From Marinifilum sp. D714 (GTDB lineage: Bacteria > Bacteroidota > Bacteroidia > Bacteroidales > Marinifilaceae), in NCBI RefSeq assembly GCF_030851345.1, contig NZ_JALPNU010000003.1:310001-374000 (forward strand): a stretch of 64,000 nucleotides of DNA. The letters run 5' to 3'. How positions within the stretch are numbered: position 1 is the first letter of the stretch; every line of letters starts with the position of its first letter. The notes below the pieces were generated by a model. The model was not told where the DNA came from. It worked only from the letters and a program-made list of their open reading frames with translations, and did no database searches. Position numbers and translations under genes: made by a program. This document shows, one piece after another, positions 36,354 through 45,396 of the stretch.

Positions 36354-36857
36354 ATGAAAGTTGTATTGGAAACAGAGCGTTTACAATTAAGAGAATTTAC
36401 TCCTGAGGATGCACAGAGCATGTTTGATCTAAATGCCGATCCTGAGGTTATCAAATATACCGGCGATCCCCCGTTCGAATCTGTCGAACAGGCCAAATCA
36501 TTTCTTCAGAATTACAATGACTACAAAAAGAATGGCTTCGGAAGATGGGCCATGATAACAAAAGCAGAAAATGAATTCATTGGCTGGTGTGGATTAAAAC
36601 TAAACGAAGAAAAGCTCATTGATCTTGGCTTTAGAGTCTTCAGGAAACATTGGAACAAAGGATACGCCAGCGAAGCAGCAAAAGCTTGCATAAGATATGG
36701 TTTTGAGACATTAGGATTCGAACAAATCATAGGACGAGTTCTTTCCGAGAACAAAGCTTCCATTAAAGTTCTTGAAAAGTTGGGAATGCAATATTGGAAA
36801 AGTGGTACATGCCATGGATTTGAAAATGCCAGATACTACAAAATCATCAAAGCATAA
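36354..36857 (+). CDS. GNAT family N-acetyltransferase (RimJ/RimL-like)
   Basis: 167 residues. Typical opening LETERLQLREFTPEDAQSMFDLNADPEVIKYTG, acetyl-CoA region DLGFRVFRKHWNKGYASEAAKACIRYGFE and end LSENKASIKVLEKLGMQYWKSG. An ATG at 36345, three codons upstream, is an alternative start; both are 4-13 bp after the glycosidase stop, so the genes are probably co-transcribed. Such enzymes acetylate amino groups of proteins or small molecules; the substrate is unknown. Confidence 0.9.
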   Translation: MKVVLETERLQLREFTPEDAQSMFDLNADPEVIKYTGDPPFESVEQAKSFLQNYNDYKKNGFGRWAMITKAENEFIGWCGLKLNEEKLIDLGFRVFRKHWNKGYASEAAKACIRYGFETLGFEQIIGRVLSENKASIKVLEKLGMQYWKSGTCHGFENARYYKIIKA

Positions 36858-36868
36858 TCAATTGCCAT

Positions 36869-36903
36869 AAAAATATCCCTGCAAATTAAAACTCGCAGGG
36901 ATA
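36869..36903 (-). terminator. Terminator hairpin between converging genes
   Basis: TATCCCTGC / GCAGGGATA (9-bp stem) lies between the acetyltransferase (plus) and the zinc-ribbon gene (minus). A T-rich stretch follows on the minus strand; it can serve both directions. Confidence 0.6.
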
Positions 36904-37037
36904 ACATCGATTAGTTAGTATAGTGGTTAGCCAAAATCACACTTAATTTGCCTCTTTGCAAAACAACATATTTCTCAATGTAAAGCAAGTTAACATTACC
37001 CCAATTAAGCTTAATTCAGGTTAAATCTTCATACTTA

Positions 37038-37250
37038 TCACTCTCCCAAAAACCAGGATATATGCGTACAATTCGCACACACAAGGCAGGTAGCTGAGCG
37101 ATTGGCCCAGTCGAAATTAAAGAAAGAAGCTACAGCCGTATTTAATTGCGCTTCTCGCTCATAAAATAATACCCCTCCACATATCGGACACTTCAACTGA
37201 TTTCCCTTTACTTCTACTCTTTGCGGTTCTGGTTTATTAAATAATCCCAT
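37038..37250 (-). CDS. Small zinc-ribbon-like protein
   Basis: 70 residues. Two CxxC knuckles (LKCPICGGVLFY and TCLVCANCTHISWF) separated by 29 residues suggest a zinc ribbon. Its ATG touches the TAG stop of the thioredoxin gene, so both are translated from one message. A nucleic-acid or protein-binding role is likely but not shown. Confidence 0.7.
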   Translation of the reverse strand: MGLFNKPEPQRVEVKGNQLKCPICGGVLFYEREAQLNTAVASFFNFDWANRSATCLVCANCTHISWFLGE

Positions 37251-38000
37251 CTATTTTAAATTTAATTTTAACACTTTCTCAATCTCATTCCTGATTTCAT
37301 CCCCATCACCTAAAACGACCTCTCCATTTTCACTCACTACACTTTCAACACCCCCCATCACCTGTCGAACAATGCCATTTCTATCTATTACAATGGTTTT
37401 AGGATAAGCTGTTATTCCAATTTGATCGATAAGCGCTCTTCCCTCCACCAAATGGTAAAAATCAAAAGGATAATCTTGCAATACCTTTTTTACCTGATCT
37501 GCACTATTAAAAGTAATGGATACAAAGCGTACTTTTCCCTCATACTCCTTCTTAATTTGATTCAAAACCGGCATCTCTTTTTTACAGGGTCTGCAACCAT
37601 TAAACCAAAAATTCAGTACCAAGGGAGCATTCAATAAACTATCAGAACTGCAAGTATTACCTTCCAAATCATGGAGTTTAAAATTTGGAAACTTTTTCCC
37701 CACCATTTCATACACCTTCTCGGTACCCGACAAATTAATCTTAACGCCTCCATCCATAACCATTTGCCTTTTGTAGACAATCACAAGAGAATCATTTCGT
37801 CTTGTTTCATCCACAACAATCAGATTCACATTAACAGTAGGCTTTGATTTGTTCTTGTGAATCAATACATCTTTTATCTGATCAAACTCGGCCTGATCGA
37901 TAATTCTGCTTTTACCAAACTCCTTGTAATATTTGGTTTGCGACATAAGACCAAATGAAAAAGCCATAAAGGATAACAGAAATAATGTAATTCTTTTCAT
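37251..38000 (-). CDS. TlpA/ResA-like periplasmic thioredoxin
   Basis: 249 residues with signal peptide (ITLFLLSFMAFSFGLMSQ). The C-terminal half is a TlpA-type thioredoxin fold: GKKFPNFKLHDLEGNTCSSDSLLNAPLVLNFWFNGCRPCKKEMPVLNQI with the active-site CRPC, then the cis-Pro segment ITAYPKTIVIDRNGIV. The N-terminal 100 residues are a family-specific domain. It acts as a periplasmic thiol-disulfide reductase. First gene of a pair with the zinc-ribbon protein. Confidence 0.88.
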   Translation of the reverse strand: MKRITLFLLSFMAFSFGLMSQTKYYKEFGKSRIIDQAEFDQIKDVLIHKNKSKPTVNVNLIVVDETRRNDSLVIVYKRQMVMDGGVKINLSGTEKVYEMVGKKFPNFKLHDLEGNTCSSDSLLNAPLVLNFWFNGCRPCKKEMPVLNQIKKEYEGKVRFVSITFNSADQVKKVLQDYPFDFYHLVEGRALIDQIGITAYPKTIVIDRNGIVRQVMGGVESVVSENGEVVLGDGDEIRNEIEKVLKLNLK

Positions 38001-38073
38001 ATTGCTTTACTTTATCAATTCTACAAACTCTTTATAATTGCCCTAACTAATTCCATTCGTTTGTCCGAAAAAA

Positions 38074-38262
38074 TTACTCCTTCTTTCTTCCAACATTAAA
38101 CAAGTAGAAAATTAAAAAACCAACTCCCACACCAATCAGAGCACCAGAAAGAAAACTTGTCCATTCATCATCAACAATTAGAATTTCATTACTGAAAGAA
38201 TACAATAGAATACCAGCCACTAAGGCTACCAATGCAAATACTAGTTTATTTGTTTTTCTCAT
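38074..38262 (-). CDS. Small two-helix membrane protein
   Basis: 62 residues with two hydrophobic helices (LVFALVALVAGILLYSF and FLSGALIGVGVGFLIFYLF) joined by an acidic loop with DDEWT, ending in GRKKE. No family recognised. It lies between the BatD-like and thioredoxin genes on the same strand and may be co-transcribed. Confidence 0.6.
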   Translation of the reverse strand: MRKTNKLVFALVALVAGILLYSFSNEILIVDDEWTSFLSGALIGVGVGFLIFYLFNVGRKKE

Positions 38263-38297
38263 GAATTTATTTTTAGATGAAGTGCCCCAAGCTTCCT

Positions 38298-38942
38298 TTA
38301 TTTCACCTCAAATGTCACAGGCGTAATTTTGATTTGATCCGGCAGATTCCTAAACATACTTCTATTCATTTCAAACACACCCTTTTTCTTTAGCCTCACA
38401 CCAAACTCCCATACCGTGTTATGTACGCCATTTACTATACTTGTGGTAACCGACCTGGCATTCACCTTAAAAATTTCATTCTCTTTAATTACGGCTGTAA
38501 GCGATCCATTAAACTTACCTCTTAACTTGATTGTAATTTCCGCTCCCACTTTTCCTTCCTTGGGCATCTCAATCTTAAAAATCTCTTCGGGCTGTTCTAT
38601 CACCTCAACAATTACTGTATTCGAAACAAACTCCCTGCCCATCATCTTTATGGTATAAGGCCCCAATACATTCTTTCCTATCTTATTGGGCACTTCGCTT
38701 ACAAAAGTTCTAAAATCATGATTCTGTTGATAGTCACCAAAGAAACCATCCCAACTTTTTGTATCTCTACCTTTAAAAATATCACTCTCAATTCCTTCCA
38801 GTGTCAAACGCACTTTTACACTTTTGCCCATAACAATAGTATCGCTTAAAGCACTAGCCTTCAAATTCAACTCTTTTTGTGCGCAGGCCGACATCGTATA
38901 GCAGAAAAGCAGCAATACCATCAAATTCAATTTATTTTTCAT
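38298..38942 (-). CDS. Secreted BatD-like protein fragment
   Basis: 214 residues from the ATG at 38942 with a signal peptide (NLMVLLLFCYTMSACA; Cys in SAC could be lipidated). The body resembles the first immunoglobulin-like domains of BatD (ELNLKASALSDTIVMGKSVKVRLTLEG ... PNKIGKNVLGPYTIKMMGREFVSNTVIVEV). Full BatD is a much longer membrane protein of the aerotolerance operon; here there is no membrane anchor and no BatABC/MoxR genes, so it is a stand-alone relative. Function unknown. Confidence 0.65.
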   Translation of the reverse strand: MKNKLNLMVLLLFCYTMSACAQKELNLKASALSDTIVMGKSVKVRLTLEGIESDIFKGRDTKSWDGFFGDYQQNHDFRTFVSEVPNKIGKNVLGPYTIKMMGREFVSNTVIVEVIEQPEEIFKIEMPKEGKVGAEITIKLRGKFNGSLTAVIKENEIFKVNARSVTTSIVNGVHNTVWEFGVRLKKKGVFEMNRSMFRNLPDQIKITPVTFEVK

Positions 38943-39002
38943 TTTATACAGTTTCATTAGCTAAGCAATCTATTTTCAATTCGTTCTATACAGCAAAGGT
39001 CA

Positions 39003-39962
39003 TTAGTTTATACTCTTCCTAATTCCAAACCTCTTGTTTTGATAATCAATCACGATTACATCATTCAGAAAAAGAGCATTTCCCGTCAAACCGAACACAT
39101 TGTTCGATTCATAGAAAAAATCATACTTATTAGATGGATCGTAGTACACCTTAAGTTGAGGCAATACTTTCTCCCCAAATCTTAATTCAACATTGGATTC
39201 CAAACCAATGATTTTTTTCTTTTCGCCCCACGAGTTGATCAACAATGAATCAACAGCCTGGCTATCGCAAATCATTCTGGCATTTTTCTCGGGAGCCGAT
39301 AATTGAAACATACTTGCTCCAGTATCAAACATCACCCTAAAATCTTGTCCATTGGCAGAAAATGGCAATAACAACCTGTTGTCTTCATTTTCCTTTAAAA
39401 ACTGAAAGGGAATAAAAGAATATTCTGATACATCCACTGCCGAAGGATTGGCTATACTCATCCTATTGTTCGGATAATCTATAATGAGAATCTTATTTTT
39501 TAAAGCATCTACCCCAATGGACCCTATTAATATTTCGACTTCAGGACTAAGGGAATCAACTGGAACTTTCACTCCATACCCCTGAAAACAAGCCGCATTC
39601 ACATTGCAATCAAATTCACCTCCAATCTTTACATTCAAATCATTGATATGTGGGCATTCATGCGTTTGCACCTTACACAAATTAATGGTATCCAACTTAC
39701 TCTTCAAATCGGGATACTTTGGATAAAAGCTACCAATAGTATTTCCTCTAATTACAGTCTGATTCGAACCAAGATCCAACTGCATTAAAAAACGATTCGG
39801 CAAATTTTCAATCTGTACCGGCAACAGGATTGCCAATTTCTCGATATATCTCCCCGAAACACTATCATTCACCCATTTAAATTCAGCAAATTTCTGCGCT
39901 TTCACTTCATTCTGCATAAAAGCCAAGGCAAGAGTCACAAATACAAGTATTCTAAATTTCAT
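39003..39962 (-). CDS. Secreted two-lobed retropepsin-like aspartic protease
   Basis: 319 residues with a signal peptide (ILVFVTLALAFMQNEVKA). Two halves each carry an aspartic-protease signature: FLMQLDLGSNQTVI (Asp63) and FRVMFDTGASMFQL (Asp213). Each half ends in a similar flap-like closing motif: IGSIGVDALKNKILIIDYPNNRM and FGLTGNALFLNDVIVIDYQNKRF. The pattern is that of an internally duplicated clan AA enzyme, like pepsin, rather than the usual single-lobe bacterial retropepsin. The first site has DLGS in place of DTGS, so activity is uncertain. Four Cys (CKVQTHEC ... CNVNAAC) in lobe 1 may form disulfides. Confidence 0.7.
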   Translation of the reverse strand: MKFRILVFVTLALAFMQNEVKAQKFAEFKWVNDSVSGRYIEKLAILLPVQIENLPNRFLMQLDLGSNQTVIRGNTIGSFYPKYPDLKSKLDTINLCKVQTHECPHINDLNVKIGGEFDCNVNAACFQGYGVKVPVDSLSPEVEILIGSIGVDALKNKILIIDYPNNRMSIANPSAVDVSEYSFIPFQFLKENEDNRLLLPFSANGQDFRVMFDTGASMFQLSAPEKNARMICDSQAVDSLLINSWGEKKKIIGLESNVELRFGEKVLPQLKVYYDPSNKYDFFYESNNVFGLTGNALFLNDVIVIDYQNKRFGIRKSIN

Positions 39963-39980
39963 ATATTCAGTTCACAAACA

Positions 39981-41027
39981 TTAAAAATCAAAGTCAAATC
40001 CACCATCCGAAACAGAATCAAACCAGCCACCGCCATCCGATTCAAATGCCGATTCGAACACACCACTATCACTGGTATCCAAAAACGAATCTCCTTCAAG
40101 CAAAGTACTTCCATCTGAAGCCGATAAGTCTTCAATGCTTACATCCTTATCAAAAATACTTCCCTCAACGGCATCCATTCCCGATTCTCCAACCTCGCCA
40201 AACAAATGCCCTTCCTCATTAATAATTTCCGCATCAGAAACATGAATATTCCTGTCAAAACAAAGCTCCGACCACAACACTGAGTACAACAAGAAATCGC
40301 CAAATCCATAGTATGTATAAGGAGTTCCTGCATAACTCGAAGGCTTAGCCTCTTCTCTGCTCTTTTCGGCCTGCTCTTTCTGAACAATCATTCGCTTGGT
40401 CGATTGAATCTTCACATCATCCACTCGCATTCGCTTTTGCAACTCAAAACTCAGGTTGTTTAGGAATGAATCAAACTTCTGCTTGCTATCATTGATATAG
40501 CGGTCGTAACGCTTTTGATTTTTAAACACGCCATTCAGCTTATTTTTCAGCTGTTCACCCTTCAAATCACCAAACTCCTTCAACAATCCACTTACAATAA
40601 TCTCAATAGGATATTCATTTACCTTGTGGTTTCGATTCACACTAATCTCAATCAAATACTTAAACTCCTCATCTTCGTGCTCCAAGACCATCCACAAAGA
40701 ATCAAAGTATTTCGACATGCTTTCATCAATCTCAATAGAGTACTTGTCCATGGCAAAATCCAAATCAGCCTTCTCTCCTTTGGTATCGAAATAAATCTCA
40801 ATATCATCATGATTGATTCGAATCACATTATCAATCCCCATGCAAGCAAATGTGGAATGCATCTGTTGTATGATCGAGATGGCCTTTAAAGTTTCAATCT
40901 CTTTCTTATCACCAACTTTTCCTCCTGTAATATGATAAAACAGTTTCCTGAAACTCCCCTCAGGCTTCTCAACCTTAATGTGAGTCAATTGCTCCGGATC
41001 AACCGTTACTTTTCCTCTTAAAAACAT
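39981..41027 (-). CDS. Unknown protein with acidic Ser/Gly-rich C-terminus
   Basis: 348 residues, no signal peptide. Residues 1-230 are mixed alpha/beta and charged (DDIEIYFDTKGEKADLDFAMDKYSIEI, KNQKRYDRYINDSKQKFDSFLNNL). Then SYAGTPYTYYGFGDFLLYSVLWSELCFD, a short hydrophobic stretch, and a long tail rich in Asp, Glu, Ser, Gly and Phe (FLDTSDSGVFESAFESDGGGW, ending FDFDF). The tail looks disordered. I do not recognise the family. It is transcribed between the MFS transporter and the protease-like gene. Confidence 0.6.
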   Translation of the reverse strand: MFLRGKVTVDPEQLTHIKVEKPEGSFRKLFYHITGGKVGDKKEIETLKAISIIQQMHSTFACMGIDNVIRINHDDIEIYFDTKGEKADLDFAMDKYSIEIDESMSKYFDSLWMVLEHEDEEFKYLIEISVNRNHKVNEYPIEIIVSGLLKEFGDLKGEQLKNKLNGVFKNQKRYDRYINDSKQKFDSFLNNLSFELQKRMRVDDVKIQSTKRMIVQKEQAEKSREEAKPSSYAGTPYTYYGFGDFLLYSVLWSELCFDRNIHVSDAEIINEEGHLFGEVGESGMDAVEGSIFDKDVSIEDLSASDGSTLLEGDSFLDTSDSGVFESAFESDGGGWFDSVSDGGFDFDF

Positions 41028-41073
41028 ATCTGAGTTTTAATATTTTCCTTCCTTTATTCTTATTACTTTATCC

Positions 41074-42330
41074 TTATTCTTTACCAATTGATTTCTTAAC
41101 TCCAAACATCAACACCCCACTTGCCAGCATAATCCCCATCAAAATCAAAAAAGAAACAGTAGCTCCAATGTTCTCATACATTTTCACTCCCAAAATTATT
41201 ATATAACTAGATAAACCTACAATTAAAAAAGAAAATCCTTGAAACAAACCTTTGTGCTTCAAAGGTGAACTTCGGTATACTGAATAAAACATTACAGAAG
41301 AAAGTAAACTATCCGAAAGCACAATCATAATCATGACGTTTAGAAATACCACATTGCCACTAATAATATTCGACAAAGGCTCATAGCCCAACACCAAAGT
41401 ACAGGCCAACACACAAATGGCAATTCCTAACAGAATAAAATTAAATATCACCTTCCAATTCATTCGTTTCAAGCGTGATACCACAAAAAGAAATATCAAC
41501 AAAAACATAATAGACAAATAAGGTAGCAAGCCATCTGTAAACCAACTTAAATCTATACTATTCGGCAAATAATCTCTCATGGCAAAAGTAAACGACAAAT
41601 TTTTCTGATTCAATACAAAACGAATTAATACTCCAATCGATATCATAGCAACCAATATCAATTTATTAATCCTTCTAATTGAAACTTCAGTCTGATCCTC
41701 CTTCTGTTCTGCTACCAAATCCAATTTTCTATATGCTTTCTTAAACATGAGGAAACACATTAAAGCGAGTCCCGCAAAAACAAATGCAGCAATAAACACC
41801 GCTAGGTATCCCAACTGATTCTTCAGAACATTAGCCAAGAAAGCTGCCAACATTGCAGCAACACTTACAATTATAGAATACCATATAAAACCCGGTAAAG
41901 CTTTTATCTCTTTGCCCTGTTCGTTATAAATATTACCCAAAAACACAATCTGGTTAGGCGTTATAATAGCATGACCAAAGCCCATAATTAATAATACCAT
42001 TACCACAAGCCAATTAACATTTGGAATAAAAACAAACAACAAATACATCACTATCATCATCAGAAACCCCAGCTTAACAAACTTTATCCGGTCGCATACA
42101 TCACCTATCCAACCTGAAAATAAAGACCCTACCACAAACATCCCATAAAATAGACTGTATTGTATGCCAGCTGTTTTAGCTTCTACTCCAATTCCATTGG
42201 TTAAGTACTGCATCAATATTGCCATTACCATATAAAAGGCAATTCTTTCAAATGCTTTCGATAGCAGCAAAAAGAAAATTCCATTTTTCTGCTCTGCATT
42301 CAATCGTGTTCTTACATCCATATCAATCAT
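41074..42330 (-). CDS. MFS/POT-like transporter
   Basis: 418 residues with about 12 membrane helices. The first helix and following loop, LLLSKAFERIAFYMVMAILMQYLTNGIGV, fit the FERFxYYGMRA-type start of proton-dependent oligopeptide transporters, and GWIGDVCDRIKFVKLGF is the loop 2-3 motif of the major facilitator superfamily. Short length (418 against 460-500 for POT) suggests a divergent member. It probably exchanges a peptide or other small solute with protons. Nothing nearby reveals the substrate. Confidence 0.8.
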   Translation of the reverse strand: MIDMDVRTRLNAEQKNGIFFLLLSKAFERIAFYMVMAILMQYLTNGIGVEAKTAGIQYSLFYGMFVVGSLFSGWIGDVCDRIKFVKLGFLMMIVMYLLFVFIPNVNWLVVMVLLIMGFGHAIITPNQIVFLGNIYNEQGKEIKALPGFIWYSIIVSVAAMLAAFLANVLKNQLGYLAVFIAAFVFAGLALMCFLMFKKAYRKLDLVAEQKEDQTEVSIRRINKLILVAMISIGVLIRFVLNQKNLSFTFAMRDYLPNSIDLSWFTDGLLPYLSIMFLLIFLFVVSRLKRMNWKVIFNFILLGIAICVLACTLVLGYEPLSNIISGNVVFLNVMIMIVLSDSLLSSVMFYSVYRSSPLKHKGLFQGFSFLIVGLSSYIIILGVKMYENIGATVSFLILMGIMLASGVLMFGVKKSIGKE

Positions 42331-42387
42331 TAATCTTATTCTACCAACTCACCCCAACTTTCTCCACACTCAAATTCTTACACTCAA

Positions 42388-42425
42388 CTCCCCTTCTCCT
42401 CTAGGAGAAGGGGCTGGGGGTTGAG
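42388..42425. repeat. REP-like palindrome CCCCTTCTCCTCTAGGAGAAGGGG
   Basis: Arms CCCCTTCTCCT and AGGAGAAGGGG pair around CT, followed by GCTGGGGGTTGAGGT. Same family as the elements at 19487-19615. Lies upstream of the transporter gene. Confidence 0.7.
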
Positions 42426-42589
42426 GTCTTTTCATAACACACCATTAAGCTAGCAAACTTCCACATCTCCCAACAAAGGCAACTATAATCCCTGCCCAAA
42501 ATCTACACGAAAAGGTGTTGTACTTGTTGTTTATTTATTGATCTAATTATATTATAATCTCTTGATAGTGTATTTTCAATGTGAACCCA

Positions 42590-43318
42590 TTAATTATTTT
42601 CGTAAAAAAAGAATTCATGAATGGAGATAATACTCTTTCTGCTTATTTGCACTAGATCTTCCGTCTCTTTTAAAAAGATTCCTAACGATTTTTCGTTGTA
42701 TACAAATTTCATTTCATCAGAATAATCATTCGTAACATACATATCTCCATTAAGCTTAAAGAAAGGAATCACCAACTTACTCTTTATTTTAATTCCCTTA
42801 TTTACAATCTTTCCCTTTTCAAGTTTTTCACGAATAAACTTTTCATCTTTGACGTCCGATGCTGCTTTTACATATGCAGTCATCATATTAATCCATTCTG
42901 TTGAACTAACTAAAAACCACTTAATTTTATCGAAATCAATTCCATATTCGTTAATCCACCCTTGGCTTGTAAATGCAAGTAATACATATTTATTTCCATC
43001 TAAAACGGGATTATCCTGACGAGTAAACTCTTGAATTTCATAGGTAATTACAGATACCGAAGACAAATCCTTAAGCTTCTTACCATCAAAGTCAAGTGTT
43101 TTTAATGAAAAACTTTTCATTTCGGGTCTATTTGATAAAATCCATTCAGTTGCTGTTAATTCAGCACGTTCTTCCATTTGCTGAACAGCAGCAATACCTG
43201 TACCTATAGCCACTAAGGCTCCTGCAGCAATCGCAGCAGCTTCCTTTTCTTGAGCCTTAACGTTATTTGGAATTAAATAAACTACAATCAAAAACAGTAT
43301 TGCAATGGGCTTTCTCAT
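42590..43318 (-). CDS. Secreted protein of unknown function
   Basis: 242 residues. Signal peptide (KPIAILFLIVVYLIPNNVKAQ) followed by a small-residue helix (EAAAIAAGALVAIGTGIAAVQQMEER). The remainder is a beta-rich domain (KSFSLKTLDFDGKKLKDLSSVSVITYEIQEF ... NKYVLLAFTSQGWINEYGIDFDKIKWFLVSSTEW). No family recognised. It stands alone at the border to the accessory region. Confidence 0.6.
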   Translation of the reverse strand: MRKPIAILFLIVVYLIPNNVKAQEKEAAAIAAGALVAIGTGIAAVQQMEERAELTATEWILSNRPEMKSFSLKTLDFDGKKLKDLSSVSVITYEIQEFTRQDNPVLDGNKYVLLAFTSQGWINEYGIDFDKIKWFLVSSTEWINMMTAYVKAASDVKDEKFIREKLEKGKIVNKGIKIKSKLVIPFFKLNGDMYVTNDYSDEMKFVYNEKSLGIFLKETEDLVQISRKSIISIHEFFFYENN

Positions 43319-43479
43319 GATTAAAATTCTTTTTAGGTTAGATACTTTAAGTTTTATATAATTACTTGGTTTAAGTATTGGTTAGTATCAATCTGCACTA
43401 ATGAGAGCATTGATTGATTTATTCATTTACAAATTCAATCATTTTCAACCTTACTTTCTCATGGTAAAAGTCTTCTACT

Positions 43480-43502
43480 CCTGTGAATTTCCAATTCACA
43501 GG
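43480..43502. repeat. Perfect hairpin downstream of the SNIPE-like gene
   Basis: CCTGTGAATT-TCC-AATTCACAGG, 10-bp stem with a 3-nt loop. A second hairpin, TCCTGATT-ACA-AATCAGGA, lies at 43561-43580, close to the stop at 43594. Together they may terminate the message; T-runs are weak. Confidence 0.5.
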
Positions 43503-43593
43503 TTTCGAGTTTGGGTTTTACAATCCTACAAAATCAATTTTCAAATTCTTTACCCATAAGTCCTGATTACAAATCAGGATTAGCGAGGGGGTA

Positions 43594-45144
43594 TTAGTTT
43601 ACTCCAACCATCTTTTGTTCTCTTCGTTTTAATTCAACACTTTCACGATATTCTTTAGCTTCTGCTTTCATAGTCCACAGAGTTTCTAGGTTAAGATTAT
43701 CAATTTTTTCTTTAATTGTAGTTATCGGAACAGTAAAGAACTCTTTTCTATAATTCACTTTATTAACTCTGTTATTTTCAAACACATCGTGTAATTCCTT
43801 TTCTAATTTAGGGGCATCTTCTGAATGTATCATAGCGTGAACATCAAAAGAAAAAGGAACCGAGGCATCGCCAAGTTCTTTTACTCTATCCATTGGTTCC
43901 AATCTTCTTGTTAATCCAATTTTCACAACTTCTTCTCCAAACGAACCAATATTAGAAATGATATAGACGTGACCTCGCTTAGTTTGTTGTGCCATAGATA
44001 AAGCTCGCTGGCCTCGTTCTTCCGCATCCGATAACTTTTGTTTTATTAGAGCTAGTTCTTCTTCAAGCTTAGCTCTATCGTCCGCTGCTGCTTGAGATAG
44101 TTTCGCTTCAGCTGCTTTCATAGCTTTTGCTAGTAGTTTTTCTTCTTTTTCTGCTGCTTTAAGAGCTCTTTCTACTTCTCTTCTAACCTTTTCTTCTTCA
44201 CGCATTGCTTCGCGAATAGCTTTTTGCTCTTCTTGGTCTCTTTTCTTAAGTTCCTGTACAGTTACAGCTAACTTCAATTGTTCCATTACAACATCAAAAT
44301 ATCTTTCATTAATTCGAGCATTTCTAAATGGTTTTCCATTGTGATTAACAATTCTATAAGCATCTTTTAGCTCTTGCTTGAGCTTGCCAAAATTGTCGTG
44401 CTTTACTTTTGACATTATTGTATCAACTTTTCCGTTAAACGCATCAATAACAAACTCAATGGCTGTTTCTTTTCGGTGAGTTTCTACGTAATCACAATCT
44501 CCAACCTCTCTATTCTTAATCATTGATTTTATCAAGGCTCTTATTTGAGTTAATTCCTGTCCAGCTTCTTTATGTGTATATTCTTCTGCTAAATCATCTA
44601 ATAAACTTCTGTTAGGTATCAAATACTCATCACCATAGCCTTTGATTATATTTTTCATAGCTTTTACTGTTTGAGAGTATTGATCTGCATATTGTTTCGC
44701 TTCCCAAGCTTCACCTGCAGTTTCCTCAGCCTTTTTATTTGCCTCATCCTCTATTTTCTTAGCTAAACTATGTGCTTGCTCTAAAACGGCCTCTGCCTTT
44801 TCTTTTACCTCCTTGGCCGTAATTCTTGCATCTTTTTTAACAGAAGCAGCTTCAATTTCAGCTTTTTCTTTTAACTCTTCAACTTCCTTACGAGCAACTT
44901 CTTGATTTTTTTGTATTTGTTTTGAGATTCTTTCAAGTTCAACTTCAATATCCCTTATCACTTCATATTTTCTTAAATACTCAGTATCTCGTTTGTACTT
45001 TTCACTTTCCGCCTTATAAGAATCAAACTCTTTGTCTTTCTTAATTAATTCTTTCTTTTTCTCATTAAGGTCATTTTTCAACTTCGATTTTTGCAGCAAA
45101 ATAACTATCAGAAAAACACCTACTATAATTAATAACACCTCCAT
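43594..45144 (-). CDS. SNIPE-like antiphage protein: N-terminal membrane helix, DUF4041 and T5orf172/GIY-YIG nuclease
   Basis: 516 residues. Residues 3-17 (VLLIIVGVFLIVILL) are one membrane helix. A long coiled coil follows (20-160), then DUF4041 (about 165-300, IKGYGDEYLIPNRSLLDDLAEEY ... HNGKPFRNARINERYFDVV), a second coiled coil (300-388) and a GIY-YIG-like T5orf172 domain (390-475: GHVYIISNIG, EEVVKIGLTRR, KLEKELHDVF, NYRKEFFTV). The same order occurs in SNIPE, an inner-membrane nuclease reported to cut phage DNA during injection. Catalytic candidates Tyr394, Arg413/414 and Glu448 or 450 are present. It stands next to an attC-like element and a trypsin/membrane-protein pair, fitting a small defence region. 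Confidence 0.8.
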   Translation of the reverse strand: MEVLLIIVGVFLIVILLQKSKLKNDLNEKKKELIKKDKEFDSYKAESEKYKRDTEYLRKYEVIRDIEVELERISKQIQKNQEVARKEVEELKEKAEIEAASVKKDARITAKEVKEKAEAVLEQAHSLAKKIEDEANKKAEETAGEAWEAKQYADQYSQTVKAMKNIIKGYGDEYLIPNRSLLDDLAEEYTHKEAGQELTQIRALIKSMIKNREVGDCDYVETHRKETAIEFVIDAFNGKVDTIMSKVKHDNFGKLKQELKDAYRIVNHNGKPFRNARINERYFDVVMEQLKLAVTVQELKKRDQEEQKAIREAMREEEKVRREVERALKAAEKEEKLLAKAMKAAEAKLSQAAADDRAKLEEELALIKQKLSDAEERGQRALSMAQQTKRGHVYIISNIGSFGEEVVKIGLTRRLEPMDRVKELGDASVPFSFDVHAMIHSEDAPKLEKELHDVFENNRVNKVNYRKEFFTVPITTIKEKIDNLNLETLWTMKAEAKEYRESVELKRREQKMVGVN

Positions 45145-45203
45145 ACTTAAATTCTTACTGGTTAATATTCAACTCTTTGCTTGTTACTAGTTTTAATTCC
45201 CAC

Positions 45204-45389
45204 AACGGCAAATTGTATAGTGCGTAGGGCATTAGAAAACACTTTCTTGTCAAATCGCTAAGTAGCCAAAGTATAGGTTTGACACCTGCAGTTTGACTAT
45301 TCGTCAAAGCTGCGCTTCGGCGGTGCTGTATAAAGCACGAATGATTAAATACTCACTTACTGCCCTATGCGCTATACAAAATGTTGGGT
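45204..45389 (-). repeat. attC-like integron recombination site
   Basis: Read on the minus strand: ACCCAAC (fits R'' RYYYAAC), then ATTTTGTATAGCGCATAGGGCA, a spacer of about 130 bp, and the complementary arm TGCCCTACGCACTATACAAT, ending with GTTGTGG (near the R' consensus GTTRRRY). The arms pair over about 22 bases with two mismatches in the core and unpaired bases outside, as in attC folding. It lies 8 bp after the stop of a gene on the same strand and before the next gene, as attC sites do. Both downstream borders then read TTG...AATTAAAAC (also at 46479-46497). No integrase is in the window. Confidence 0.55.
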
Positions 45390-45396
45390 ACAGTTA

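Noticed and set aside
38298-38942. Complete BatD of an aerotolerance (Bat) operon
   Set aside because: It is far shorter than BatD, has no C-terminal membrane helix, and BatA, BatB, BatC and MoxR are absent.
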